A stretch of DNA of 64,000 nucleotides from an uncultured Candidatus Peregrinibacteria bacterium (GCA_903854335.1 CAINVY010000013.1:62001-126000), one strand, 5' to 3'. Positions 33,576 through 42,849 are shown, counted from the stretch's first letter. The notes: generated by a model not told the origin, from the letters alone. Translations and numbers: made by a program.

Positions 33576-36500
33576 ATGGAACTTTCTCGTTTGAAGAAAG
33601 TCCTGGCAGGATTCTCCGTTGCTGCGATCGCGCTGACGCAAATCTCTACAGCGCTCGCCGCTTACACGGATGTTCCTACAGGGTCGTGGTACGAATCCGC
33701 AGTGTCCGCACTGTCGAAGTACCTCGATGCTACACAGACGACCTTCCGCCCTGGCGATCTCGCCACACGCGCGGAGTTCGTGAAGCTCGTCGTTGAAATG
33801 AACGGCGGCATTCTCTCCACGGCACCGGCCGTCCCCACGTTTGACGACGTGGCTCCCTCCGCTTGGTACTACGGGTACATGGAGGATGCAGCGGCTGATA
33901 AGTGGGTCCAAGGCGACGGCGCCTGCGTGGGATCGCATCCCTGCTACGCCCGCCCGACGGCAAACATCAACCGCGCAGAGGCCGCGAAACTTCTCGTTAC
34001 GGCCTTCGGTCTCGATAAGACCGGCGTTTCCGCTCAATTCGTCGATAACCCATCCGGACAGTGGTACACGGACGTCATTCAGACGGCCGCTGACCATTGC
34101 GTCCTCCAGGGTGACGATTCGACGGGCGCTGTCCGCCCCGGCGACAACATGAACCGCGCCGAAATGGTCGTCATGCTTAACCGCGTCGACCAGGGTCTCA
34201 CCTACGGCAAGGATTGCGGAACGGCGACGACGCCCTCCGGTCCGGCCATCACCTCCGCGACGGCAGTGACCGCCTCGAAGGTAGACGTTGAATTCAACAC
34301 GGATGTTGACGCCACAGCCGCAGCGACGGCCAGCGACTACGCCGTGACGCAGACCGGTGCTCCGGCCCTCGCGATCACGTCCGTCGTAGCGGTCAACTCC
34401 AAGACCGTTGAAATCACCATGACGAACGCTCTTACGAGCGGTGCGAACTACACCGTCACGGTGAGCAACATGAAGACGGCAGCCGGCGATGTCTTCTCCG
34501 ACTCCGCCGCCTTCACGGGCTACAACTCCATCCCCGTTGGGAATGGAACGCTCGAAATCGCTCTCTCCTCCAAGAACCCCGTTGGTGACACCGTTCCCGG
34601 TGGCGCACGCGGAGTGACAATGGTTTCTCTCGACCTCACCGCTTCTTGCGATGATGACGTAACGCTCTCGGACATCACGGTTCTCCATGAGGGTTTCGGA
34701 CACAGCGCAGGTATTGACGGTGTGTACGCCGAGGTCGACGGTGCGCGCGTTTCGCGCTCCCGCTCGATCGATTCCAAGGATCAGACAGCCGATATTCGCT
34801 TCACGACTCCCGTTGTCGTCCCCAAGTGTAAGACGGTGACGATGGACATCGCTGCGGATATCAATGCCGATGTCTCCTACGCCGGTGACGAGCACAATCT
34901 CACGGTTGAACTCGCTTCCGATGTTGTCGGCAATGCAAAGAGCACGACCGGCAACTTCCCCCTCAAGGGCAACACCTTCAAGGTGGCGTCCGTCTCGGGC
35001 GGAAAGGTCACGGTCGGATACCGTTCGATCTCCCCGAACACAGCCTACGTCGGTGACAAGTCCATCGTCGTCGGTAAGTTCGAATTCGATGCGGATTCCG
35101 TAGAGGATCAGACCCTCTACTCCGTAACGCTTCACCAGGACGGCACAGTCGCCGACGGTGATATCCAGAACCTTCGCATTCGCCGCACGGACGGCACGGT
35201 CATCACGAACACGGTTGCGCAATTCAGCAACAAGTTCGCGACGCTGACCTTCAACCCGCCCTTCACGATCCTCTCGGGTGACAAGATCAACCTCGAGGTG
35301 CTCGCCGATGTCAATGGCGGTGCTGCGAAGAACTCCACGATCAACATCGATGAAACGTCCGATATCTTCGCCGTCGGTTCCCTCTACGGGTACGGTGTGA
35401 ACGGACAGCTCTACGGTTCCAATGTGGCGATGGACGCAACGACAAGTGAGTCTTCCGAAGTCCTCACCGTCAAGTCCGGAGAGTTCACGATTGAGGTCAA
35501 CGGACCTTCCACGCAGAACTACACACGCGATCAGCACGGCGCGACGCTTGCCAATATCAAGCTCACGACGGGTGGCGATCCGGTGGATGTTCGCAAGATG
35601 TTCGTGATGGTTGCTGGAACCAGCACAGGACACACGCTTGCCTACTCCGGCAACGGCGACAGCAACATCTCTGACGTCATTGACACGGTTGCGCTCAAGG
35701 ACACGACGACAGGTCGTTCCATCTCGGCGAACCGTCTCACGACGAGTGGTACATCCGGTGTGAATACCGGAACGACAACCGCTACGTATCAGATTTACGA
35801 ATTCGATGACTTCACCGTGAGCGGTGCGGATACGTACCAGCTCAACGTCGACTTCATCGACAACGGCACCGGCCATCACCCAGAGGGTGGTGATCAGTTC
35901 CGCGCGATTGTCTGTGGCCAGCCAAGCGAAACGGATCTTGGTGCGGATGCCACAGGATGTTCCTTCAATAGCGTAATCACCGCTACGACTGCATACGACA
36001 TGCAGATCGAGAGCTCCACGACGGGCGACAAGGTCCATGATGTCCGCCCCGGTGGTTCGATCATCGGTAACGCACAGAACATCGCTGATGCTTCTCTCAA
36101 CGTCGCTGTGAAGACGCTTGCGTCTTCCGGCACGGCTGTGAAGAACTCCAAGGACATCAAGATGCTTCGCTTTGAGTCCACAGCGGGCGATGCGAAGGAT
36201 GTTCGTATCACGAAGTTGGTCTTCCAGGCCGCTTCCGGTGCTCTCACCAACGGTGTGAACTACACACTCTGGGCCGATACGGATGGCAACGGAGTTGTTG
36301 ATACGAAGATCGACAGCGGCAAGGCCGCGAGTGCAACACAGGGTACGGTCACCTTCGATACGATCCAGAACGGCGGTTACGTTGTACCGAAGTCGGCAAC
36401 GGTCGCCTTCGAGGTCCATGCGGACATCGCTGGTTCTCTCCAGACCGTCAGTTCCCAGAATAACTACGTCCTTCAGCTGAAATTCGCGACGTCTGGCCCC

Positions 36501-37754
36501 GTTGAGGCAGAGACGGTTGATCGCGGAAGCAGCATCACGGTGACGCCGGTAACGGCAACGTCGCCGCTCTATACCTTGGTCAGCCAGGGTAACCTCTACG
36601 TTACGAAGGACACAGTATCGGTCAACAGCCACATGCTCCTCGGCGGTACGCTCGGCGATCCCGTTCTCCGCCTGAACTTGCGCGCTGAATTCGAACCGAT
36701 CGATGTGACGAAGCTCTTCGTGACGAACTCGACAACGGCAAACTCCGTTGATCACTTCGATCTCTACCTCGACGGCGCAACCTCGCCGTTCGCAACGGCT
36801 ACGACATCGAACTGTCAGACTGCAGATGATGCTCCCTCCAACACGTTCTGTGCGAGCATGCAGAGTCAGCAGCTTATCGTCGATCCGAGCAAGCCGGACG
36901 TGAAAGTTCTCGTCCGTCCTCGCATCAAGAGCGACGTTGATGGAGGCGTGGATACGGACTCAGTCCTGCTCCACGTTGATGCCACAGTCGGTAGCTCCCT
37001 GTCTGCGACAGGAGCGATCCGCGCACGTGGTGTCAATTCCAGCAATAACCTCTACGAGAACTACTCGGGACACCCAGCTGGAGTTGTCGTCATAGGTGGC
37101 ACCTCATCGGCGGCTTCGAACGTGCAGGTCACCGGCGTGACGAACGCCATTGTGATGAGCAAGATCGGAACGATTGCAAACGCCGATCCTCACTCTCAGG
37201 GTTCCACGATCCAATCCAATGCCTGGGATATTGGTAGCTTCCAATTCACAGCGCTGGACAACTCGAATACGAACCACGGCAGCAACAAAGTCACGCTGAC
37301 CGGTGTCGTCTTCACCGTTCAGGCCACGAACGTTCAATTGGATCCGGCTAAGTTCTACGTTCACCTCCTTGGTGACACGACCACAGCCGATATGAAGGCA
37401 TGTGTGGCATACACATCAGCTGGCGTTGCCATCGCTGGTGGTGCAACACACGGTTCGGGTTCCATGCTCGTTCGCTGCGACCTTAACGGTACGCCGAACA
37501 CGCAGATCAATCCGGCTGGCAACCTTACCTTGAATCTCCAAGGTTCGGTCTATAACACGAGGGTCGTTGCAGGGAACACGACCAACCTCGTCACGTCACT
37601 CACGAACTTTACGGATCGTTCCGTAGCGGCCTTCGGAGTTTCGTCGGGGCAAAACCACCTTCTCTGGAACGATCAGGACGACGCCTCTGGTACTCTCTTC
37701 TACTGGACTGAGTACTCGACGGATTCGATCAACTCGACCAGTTACGGTAGCTAA
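33576..37754 (+). CDS. Large S-layer protein with SLH domains
   Basis: The 1392-residue protein has a signal peptide (LAGFSVAAIALTQISTALA), then three SLH-like repeats at about 30-220 (YTDVPTGSWYESAVSALSKY; FDDVAPSAWYYGYMEDAAAD; FVDNPSGQWYTDVIQTAADH), which usually bind secondary wall polymers. A SbsA/Ig-like segment follows (SATAVTASKVDVEFNTDVDA) and then about 1000 residues of Thr/Ser/Asp/Gly-rich beta sequence. Codon use is biased toward C-ending codons, as in highly expressed genes. The start at 33576 places the signal peptide at the N-terminus. It ends at a strong terminator and is very likely the main surface-layer protein. Confidence 0.88.
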   Translation: MELSRLKKVLAGFSVAAIALTQISTALAAYTDVPTGSWYESAVSALSKYLDATQTTFRPGDLATRAEFVKLVVEMNGGILSTAPAVPTFDDVAPSAWYYGYMEDAAADKWVQGDGACVGSHPCYARPTANINRAEAAKLLVTAFGLDKTGVSAQFVDNPSGQWYTDVIQTAADHCVLQGDDSTGAVRPGDNMNRAEMVVMLNRVDQGLTYGKDCGTATTPSGPAITSATAVTASKVDVEFNTDVDATAAATASDYAVTQTGAPALAITSVVAVNSKTVEITMTNALTSGANYTVTVSNMKTAAGDVFSDSAAFTGYNSIPVGNGTLEIALSSKNPVGDTVPGGARGVTMVSLDLTASCDDDVTLSDITVLHEGFGHSAGIDGVYAEVDGARVSRSRSIDSKDQTADIRFTTPVVVPKCKTVTMDIAADINADVSYAGDEHNLTVELASDVVGNAKSTTGNFPLKGNTFKVASVSGGKVTVGYRSISPNTAYVGDKSIVVGKFEFDADSVEDQTLYSVTLHQDGTVADGDIQNLRIRRTDGTVITNTVAQFSNKFATLTFNPPFTILSGDKINLEVLADVNGGAAKNSTINIDETSDIFAVGSLYGYGVNGQLYGSNVAMDATTSESSEVLTVKSGEFTIEVNGPSTQNYTRDQHGATLANIKLTTGGDPVDVRKMFVMVAGTSTGHTLAYSGNGDSNISDVIDTVALKDTTTGRSISANRLTTSGTSGVNTGTTTATYQIYEFDDFTVSGADTYQLNVDFIDNGTGHHPEGGDQFRAIVCGQPSETDLGADATGCSFNSVITATTAYDMQIESSTTGDKVHDVRPGGSIIGNAQNIADASLNVAVKTLASSGTAVKNSKDIKMLRFESTAGDAKDVRITKLVFQAASGALTNGVNYTLWADTDGNGVVDTKIDSGKAASATQGTVTFDTIQNGGYVVPKSATVAFEVHADIAGSLQTVSSQNNYVLQLKFATSGPVEAETVDRGSSITVTPVTATSPLYTLVSQGNLYVTKDTVSVNSHMLLGGTLGDPVLRLNLRAEFEPIDVTKLFVTNSTTANSVDHFDLYLDGATSPFATATTSNCQTADDAPSNTFCASMQSQQLIVDPSKPDVKVLVRPRIKSDVDGGVDTDSVLLHVDATVGSSLSATGAIRARGVNSSNNLYENYSGHPAGVVVIGGTSSAASNVQVTGVTNAIVMSKIGTIANADPHSQGSTIQSNAWDIGSFQFTALDNSNTNHGSNKVTLTGVVFTVQATNVQLDPAKFYVHLLGDTTTADMKACVAYTSAGVAIAGGATHGSGSMLVRCDLNGTPNTQINPAGNLTLNLQGSVYNTRVVAGNTTNLVTSLTNFTDRSVAAFGVSSGQNHLLWNDQDDASGTLFYWTEYSTDSINSTSYGS

Positions 37755-37776
37755 GTCCCTTGCCTCGTAAGCAACC

Positions 37777-37807
37777 AAAAACCCTCCGCGAAAGCGGGGG
37801 GTTTTTT
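37777..37807 (+). terminator. Intrinsic terminator of the S-layer gene
   Basis: ACCCTCCGC (37781-37789) and GCGGGGGGT (37794-37802) form a GC-rich stem with one G-T pair around a GAAA loop, followed by six T. It starts about 25 nt after the S-layer stop codon. This is the clearest intrinsic terminator in the window. Confidence 0.9.
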
Positions 37808-38294
37808 GGTAGGAACTCTTGTTCTTCTTTCTCAAGGGTGTTTTCTCTTTCTTTGTCAGGCGCGACAAAGAAAGAGAGAAAGAAAACGCTGGCGCGCCGA
37901 AGCTCATTATCTGGCTCTGCGCCTCTGCTCCGGCTGCTCCAAGGTTTCGCAGCCGTCGCGTCGGCGGAATGCCACGGCGTTCGAAAACGCCGTGGCACAG
38001 AGCCTTGCCTCAAAGTTCAAGAACTCTTTCGCAGATGAGGCAACGGCGCGCGACCGCGAAGGTTGTTTTACGTTCCATCAGCACATACAAAGAAAGCCGG
38101 AGCGCGCAACACGGGGTGGAATAGTTTTTCAGAGGAAACATTTTACGAAGCATTGTTGCGCGAGCACTTTCTTTCCGCCTTTCTTTCTTGCCCTGAGAAA
38201 GAAAGGCGATCCCCGTCGCCCTGACAAAGAAAAAGAAGAACAAGGTTCCCTCACCCCCCACAAAAAGAAAACATCTTTGAAGAAAGGCGATCCC
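37808..38294. repeat. Noncoding tract with several perfect inverted repeats
   Basis: No protein is convincing in any frame. Perfect stems found: TCTCTTTCTTTGTC (37844-37857) with its complement at 37864-37877 (14 bp, 6-nt loop); TGCCACGGCGTT (37970-37981) with 37986-37997 (12 bp, CGAA loop); CGCCTTTCTTTC (38176-38187) with 38197-38208 (12 bp, 9-nt loop). GAAAGGCGATCCC occurs twice (38201 and 38282). The tract lies between the S-layer terminator and the FemAB gene. Confidence 0.65.
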
Positions 38295-39356
38295 TTATCC
38301 CAGGATTTTTCTTTTCATGCGAAGCAGAGATGCCAGGACCGGCCTCAGAATGATTTGTTGCTCCGGCGGATAGGTCACAAGAGTCCCGCCGAACTTCTCT
38401 TTGAATGACGAGATGCCCTTCCAGGGATGGCTTGCATCGGCATCAGGAGGCGCCACTCCGAGGAGATCGTAGGCTTCGCAGCCCTGTTCCTTGCAATGGC
38501 GCATCGCCTCCCATTGGAGGAGATAGGGGGCCATGAGGGCACGATGCGCGTAGTCGGATGCTCCGTAGTAGTAGATGCCCGTCTTTCCCCAATTCACGCC
38601 CATGAGCCCCGCAATGGGCTCTTTTGATGTGGTGGAAAAGGCGAGGAGAAGGAAGCTTCCGGGGAGGCCGCGCAAGAAATTCTCGTACTGCTTCTTCGGA
38701 AGGTTTTGGAATTGGTCTCTTTGGCTCGTCTGCTTGAGGAGCGCGTAGAACGCATCGATATCCTCGCTTCGCGTCACGGTGACGCCGTGCTTCTGCGCGA
38801 GTCGGAGATTGTAGCGGCCTTTCTGGTGCATCTGCACGAGGAGGGCTTCTTCGGGCTGCGTCAGATCGACTATGATGCTTGCTTCGGGCTGGATGTGACG
38901 GCTCGAAGGTGCAAACAGCGCGAGAGATGGTTCTAGTGCGTTGAGAGGGGAGCAGAAGAGTGTCAGGCATTTACTAGTTTTTGCCTCAGCGATAATGGCT
39001 TCCAGAAGGCCTCTTTCCAAATCTTTGGATGAGGATTCCGGCCGAAGCGGGCCGCGAGGGATATCCCATGTTTCGTAACCCAGTGTCGTTTGATCGATGA
39101 TGACGAGAGCAGAGGCAAGGATGCGTTCCCCGTCGATGGCGGCGAAGAGGCGGGTCATGCGACCAAGGGATTCCTGGAAACGTTTCCATTCCAGCGATTG
39201 CCAGAGCGTTCCGTGAGCATGACATCGCACCCATGCGTCGTAGGCGGGTTCCTGAGCGATGGAGAGTTCGCGGATCTGCACCTCCACAGTATGAAGGTCT
39301 GCCGCCAAGTGTGAAATATCAGATTTCTTTGGGGAATCATTGGCCGAAAGCGCCAT
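38295..39356 (-). CDS. FemAB/GNAT-fold aminoacyltransferase-like protein
   Basis: The 353-residue protein has the double GNAT fold of FemX/FemAB peptidoglycan-bridge enzymes: TLWQSLEWKRFQESLGRMTR, MHQKGRYNLRLAQKHGVTVT in the centre, and GIYYYGASDYAHRALMAPYL with LQWEAMRHCKEQGCEAYDLL near the end, matching the conserved YYGAS...P..L.W..I...K..G...YD pattern. FemAB proteins add amino acids from aminoacyl-tRNA to lipid II or proteins. The acceptor is unknown here. It is divergent from the SOD gene, whose promoter lies just inside this region. Confidence 0.85.
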   Translation of the reverse strand: MALSANDSPKKSDISHLAADLHTVEVQIRELSIAQEPAYDAWVRCHAHGTLWQSLEWKRFQESLGRMTRLFAAIDGERILASALVIIDQTTLGYETWDIPRGPLRPESSSKDLERGLLEAIIAEAKTSKCLTLFCSPLNALEPSLALFAPSSRHIQPEASIIVDLTQPEEALLVQMHQKGRYNLRLAQKHGVTVTRSEDIDAFYALLKQTSQRDQFQNLPKKQYENFLRGLPGSFLLLAFSTTSKEPIAGLMGVNWGKTGIYYYGASDYAHRALMAPYLLQWEAMRHCKEQGCEAYDLLGVAPPDADASHPWKGISSFKEKFGGTLVTYPPEQQIILRPVLASLLRMKRKILG

Positions 39357-39368
39357 GAGAGGTACAAT
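39340..39368 (+). promoter_or_regulatory. Promoter of the SOD gene
   Basis: TTGGCC (39340-39345) and TACAAT (39363-39368) are separated by 17 nt, and the SOD ATG is 24 nt downstream. The -35 box lies inside the start of the divergent FemAB gene. Confidence 0.6.
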
Positions 39369-39392
39369 CGGGGATCATTCCTCTCCTCACTC

Positions 39393-40001
39393 ATGCCTTA
39401 CACTCTCGCACCCCTTCCCTACGATTTCTCCGCCCTTGAGCCATTTATCTCGGGCGACATCATGCATGTGCACTATGAGAAGCATCATCAGGCGTACTGC
39501 GACAACACGAACAAGGCCCTGGCCGGCACCGCTTTCGAGGGCAAGCCCGTCGAGGAAGTCCTAAAAAATCTCTCGCAGCTTCCGGAGGACAAGCGCACCG
39601 TAGTTCGCAATCAGGCGGGAGGGTATCTCAATCACACGTTTTTCTGGACGTTCATGAAGCCGAAGTCCGGAGGCAAGCCCGCAGGCGATCTTCTGAAGGA
39701 GATGGAGGGCGCGTTTGGCACGTTCGAATCGTTCCAGGAGAAATTCACTGCAGCTGCGGTGACGCTTTTCGGATCCGGTTGGGCGTGGCTGGTGGCGAAG
39801 GATGGAAAACTTCAGATCGTGCAGACGGCCAATCAGGATTCACCGCTGTCGCAGGGCATGACACCCCTCTTCGCGATCGACGTCTGGGAGCATGCGTACT
39901 ATCTCCAGTACAAAAACTTCCGCGCCGACTACGTGAAGGCGTTCTGGAATGTGGCGAACTGGGAGGAGGTGGAGAGGAGGTGGATGGAGGCAAGGAACTG
40001 A
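39393..40001 (+). CDS. sodA: Superoxide dismutase, Mn-type
   Basis: The 202-residue protein is a Fe/Mn SOD with all four metal ligands: His in HVHYEKHHQAY, His in YLNHTFFW, and Asp and His in AIDVWEHAYYLQY. NQAGGYLNH and ANQDSPL match Mn-type rather than Fe-type enzymes, which have AAQ and NAGTP at these positions. It dismutates superoxide in the cytoplasm. Its presence suggests the cell meets oxygen at least at times. The gene has its own promoter and a roughly 17-nt leader without a Shine-Dalgarno sequence. Confidence 0.95.
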   Translation: MPYTLAPLPYDFSALEPFISGDIMHVHYEKHHQAYCDNTNKALAGTAFEGKPVEEVLKNLSQLPEDKRTVVRNQAGGYLNHTFFWTFMKPKSGGKPAGDLLKEMEGAFGTFESFQEKFTAAAVTLFGSGWAWLVAKDGKLQIVQTANQDSPLSQGMTPLFAIDVWEHAYYLQYKNFRADYVKAFWNVANWEEVERRWMEARN

Positions 40002-40192
40002 AGAATTTTTCTCCGTACCATCATCGATGAAAGAAAAAAAATCCAGTGCAAGGCATTTTTCTCGGGCAGCACGCCTCGTCCGTCGCGGACTCAAGTGCCC
40101 GCATGTGGCTTTGCCGTGAGCTTCACGGAATCGCGTTCAGTCACGACAGCGCCTGAAGAAGGTCTTCGCGGGGCAGAGAGGAAAAATTTTTA

Positions 40193-40220
40193 TTGACACG
40201 TCACTGCACGCGCATATATT
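40193..40220 (+). promoter_or_regulatory. Promoter of the SpeD-homospermidine synthase pair
   Basis: A consensus -35 TTGACA (40193-40198) is 16 nt from TATATT (40215-40220), in an AT-rich patch. The SpeD-like ATG is 30 nt after the -10 box. Confidence 0.8.
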
Positions 40221-40250
40221 TGGGCATATTTCCTCCTTCCACTTTTAGAC

Positions 40251-40820
40251 ATGGTCCACCGCTCGGCTTCCGGAACACGCTCCGTGCGCGCTCCCAAAGA
40301 GGCCTTTCGATCTTCTAAGGTTGGTACGACTTCCAAGACGTTCACACCCCTCACAGAGGCGGAATACAAAAACAGCAAAGCATGGGGCATGGCCACGGCC
40401 GTCGATATTCACGGCTGCGATCCGGCTCTCGTTCGCGATGCGGCTGCGATCAAGCTCTTCACGAAGGTGCTTTGCGAGAAGATCGGCATGAAGAGATTCG
40501 GCGAGACTGTCGTCGTCAATTTCGGCGAGGATGAGAAGGTGGCGGGGTTCTCCATGACACAGCTGATCGAGACGTCTCTTATTTCGGCGCACTTCGCCAA
40601 CCAGACGAATTCCATCTATCTCGACGTCTTCAGTTGCAAGTTTTACGAGGCGAAGACGGTCATCGATTACGCCCTCTCGTTCTTCGGTGGCACGAGCTAC
40701 AACGCGCACTGCGTGCTCAGAGGATGCGCAGCGTTCCCGAAGGGGTATCAGGAGGGGTTCTCGGGTCGCAACATCGTTCTCAATTCGAAGATTGAGATCC
40801 CTTTGCTCGCCTCACGCTGA
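40251..40820 (+). CDS. speD: SpeD-family pyruvoyl decarboxylase, possibly not AdoMet-specific
   Basis: The 189-residue protein has the spacing of class 1b SpeD: Ser101 (S55 equivalent), Ser109 as the pyruvoyl-forming residue (S63), His114 (H68) and Cys129 (C83), in GFSMTQLIETSLISAHFA and YLDVFSC. The usual ESH-x-x-HTWPE is altered: Thr precedes the processing Ser, and HFANQ replaces HTWPE, removing residues that hold the adenosyl group in AdoMet decarboxylase. Some SpeD homologs have become ornithine or arginine decarboxylases. The neighbour is homospermidine synthase and no spermidine synthase is present, so decarboxylation of ornithine or arginine is a plausible alternative to AdoMet. Confidence 0.8.
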   Translation: MVHRSASGTRSVRAPKEAFRSSKVGTTSKTFTPLTEAEYKNSKAWGMATAVDIHGCDPALVRDAAAIKLFTKVLCEKIGMKRFGETVVVNFGEDEKVAGFSMTQLIETSLISAHFANQTNSIYLDVFSCKFYEAKTVIDYALSFFGGTSYNAHCVLRGCAAFPKGYQEGFSGRNIVLNSKIEIPLLASR

Positions 40821-40827
40821 TCGTATC

Positions 40828-42318
40828 TTGGATTCTGTTGAAACGATCGCGGCAAAAACGCGAACTTCCTTCTCAGGCCGTATTTTGATGCTCGGGTATG
40901 GCGGCGTCGCACAGTGCACGCTGCCGATGCTGATGAGGCATATCGATATTCCGGCGAACAAGATCACGGTGATGGATATGGTGGACTGCAAACATTCCCC
41001 CCTGCTGCGAGAACCTCTTTCTCAAGGAGTGAAATTTGTGCAGGAGCAAATCAAGAGGGAGACGATGGGGGAGCAGCTGGGCAAGTACGTCGGCGCGGGC
41101 GACATGATCATCGATTTGGCATGGAACATCGAGTGCACGGACATCCTCTCCTGGTGCCACGATCACGGCGTGCTCTACATCAACACCTCCGTCGAGCTCT
41201 GGGATCCCTACGAGGATTGGGAGCATAAGACCGCCACGGAGCGCACGCTCTACGTACGCCACATGGCCATCCGCGAGCTGATGAAGACGTGGAAGGAGCC
41301 CGGCCCCACGGCCGTACTGGAGCACGGAGCCAATCCCGGCCTCGTCTCACATTTCACCAAGCGGGCGCTGATCGATATTGCGAAGAAGCTGATGGCCGAG
41401 AAGACGAAGGATCCGCGTATCAAAGATGTTCAGGATGCCATCGCCGCAGGTGCATTCAACAAGCTTGCGCAGCTCCTCGGCGTCAAAGTCATCCACATCA
41501 GCGAGATCGATACGCAGATCACCAATCAACCTCACGGGCCGGACGAATTCCTCAACACGTGGAGCGTGGCCGGATTCCACGAAGAGGGGACGGCACCGGC
41601 CGAGATGGGATGGGGGACGCACGAACGGTGGATGCCGCCGGATGCGCGCTGCCATGTGAGCGGCCCGCGCAATCAGATCTGTCTCGCGCGGTTCGGCATC
41701 AATACCTTCGTCCGCTCTCGCGTGCCGAGTCAGGAGATCGTCGGGATGGTCGTGCGCCACGGCGAAGCCTTCACTCTCTCTGACTCTCTCACCGTGAACG
41801 GCCCCGACGGTTCGCCGGTCTACCGTCCCACGGTGCACTACGCCTACTCGCCCTGTGCCGCGGCCATCGCCTCGCTGCATTCGCTGCGCGCCCGTCACTA
41901 CGCCCTCCACGACAAAATGCGCATCATGGGCGACGACATCCTGCCCGGTGGCGTGGACGAGCTGGGAGTGCTGCTCATGGGCCACGATTTCAAGAGCTGG
42001 TGGACGGGAACGGTGCTCAGCATCGATGAGGCGCGCCGGCTCGTGCCGGGAATGAATGCTACGACGATGCAGGTGGCCGCCTCGGTCCTCGGGGCAGTCT
42101 TCTGGATGATTAAGCATCCATCCGAAGGCGTGAAAATCCCCGACCAACTTCCGCACGAGGAAATCCTAGGTGTGGCCTCTCCGTATCTTGGTGAGATTCC
42201 TTCCGTCCCGCTCGATTGGATGCCGCATGGCAACGACACCGTGGCGGCGAAGATGGTGAATACGTTCGCCCCCGGCGAGGACGATCCGTGGCAGTTTGCG
42301 AACTTTCTGATGTCTTGA
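40828..42318 (+). CDS. hss: Homospermidine synthase
   Basis: The 496-residue protein has an N-terminal NAD-binding motif (GRILMLGYGGVAQCTLPMLM) and the family pattern: LAWNIECTDILSWCHDHGVL, NTSVELWDPYEDW, EHGANPGLVSHFTKRAL and a late PGGVDELGVLLMGHDFKSWW. It joins two putrescine units (or putrescine and spermidine) to homospermidine by an NAD-linked aminobutyl transfer. No ATG precedes the conserved FSGRILML; a TTG at 40828, 7 nt after the SpeD stop, is the best start. The pair is almost certainly one operon. Confidence 0.9.
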   Translation: MDSVETIAAKTRTSFSGRILMLGYGGVAQCTLPMLMRHIDIPANKITVMDMVDCKHSPLLREPLSQGVKFVQEQIKRETMGEQLGKYVGAGDMIIDLAWNIECTDILSWCHDHGVLYINTSVELWDPYEDWEHKTATERTLYVRHMAIRELMKTWKEPGPTAVLEHGANPGLVSHFTKRALIDIAKKLMAEKTKDPRIKDVQDAIAAGAFNKLAQLLGVKVIHISEIDTQITNQPHGPDEFLNTWSVAGFHEEGTAPAEMGWGTHERWMPPDARCHVSGPRNQICLARFGINTFVRSRVPSQEIVGMVVRHGEAFTLSDSLTVNGPDGSPVYRPTVHYAYSPCAAAIASLHSLRARHYALHDKMRIMGDDILPGGVDELGVLLMGHDFKSWWTGTVLSIDEARRLVPGMNATTMQVAASVLGAVFWMIKHPSEGVKIPDQLPHEEILGVASPYLGEIPSVPLDWMPHGNDTVAAKMVNTFAPGEDDPWQFANFLMS

Positions 42319-42344
42319 CTTCATCTTTAAAGAACAACTAGGAT
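42315..42344 (+). promoter_or_regulatory. Promoter upstream of a small ORF
   Basis: TTGACT (42315-42320), overlapping the hss stop, is 18 nt from TAGGAT (42339-42344). The small ORF ATG follows 11 nt later. Confidence 0.6.
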
Positions 42345-42355
42345 ATCTCCAGAAC

Positions 42356-42433
42356 ATGACTTCCTCACGCACCCTTCTTCAGAGCCTTGCACTCCTTCTC
42401 CTCCTTACGGAGGGAAAGAGGCTGGCTGCGTGA
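42356..42433 (+). CDS. Possible 25-aa hydrophobic peptide
   Basis: A short frame encodes MTSSRTLLQSLALLLLLTEG and five more residues (KRLAA). It has a good promoter just upstream and its TGA overlaps the ATG of the next gene (TGATG), an arrangement that usually indicates translational coupling. It may be a leader peptide or a tiny membrane peptide. Without comparative data this is tentative. Confidence 0.35.
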   Translation: MTSSRTLLQSLALLLLLTEGKRLAA

Positions 42434-42849
42434 TGAGAAGAAGAGTCGAAGCAGAGCCCCTTTCCCAAGCGGAAGAGGTTTTTCTTATTTCTTTTCTTTT
42501 CCTCACCATGTCTCCCGTTGATTGTCCTCAAGTTGAAGAGCCGGTAGTTCCCGTCGCCACTCCTGTGCGGCGAGCGCCGGAAGTAACTCCTGATCCTCCT
42601 ATTTTACGTGGGCGAGAGTTATTCGATCCAAGCGCGATACGAATGCAAGTTGAGGCGATCCTTCGTCCTGTTGGTATTGTGGCGGATCTCGAGGATGGGA
42701 AGGTCTATATTCGTGGCGCGAACGGATGTAGCGGGCTTGTAAGCAAATGGCTCAGTGATCAAGGATTTCGCTGGTGGCAGAAAGAAGACGGACTGGTGAC
42801 GAAAGCTTCGGATCGGCCGAGTTCCAAAAGCACGCAGTCGGCTGACTGA
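42433..42849 (+). CDS. Hypothetical protein, 138 aa
   Basis: Unknown family. The N-terminus has a moderately hydrophobic segment (EEVFLISFLFLTM), followed by a Pro/Val linker (EEPVVPVATPVRRAPEVTP) and a compact C-terminal part (ILRPVGIVADLEDGKVYIRG, LVSKWLSDQGFRWWQKED). Start at 42433 is chosen because it overlaps the stop of the small ORF; an alternative ATG at 42508 gives 113 residues and lacks the hydrophobic segment. It converges on the LysA-like decarboxylase gene. Confidence 0.5.
   Translation: MRRRVEAEPLSQAEEVFLISFLFLTMSPVDCPQVEEPVVPVATPVRRAPEVTPDPPILRGRELFDPSAIRMQVEAILRPVGIVADLEDGKVYIRGANGCSGLVSKWLSDQGFRWWQKEDGLVTKASDRPSSKSTQSAD

Noticed and set aside
33552-36755. A 1067-codon open frame antisense to the S-layer gene
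   Set aside because: It is a shadow of the biased codon use of the S-layer gene (stop-free in the opposite frame) and encodes Arg/Asp-rich sequence without any domain.
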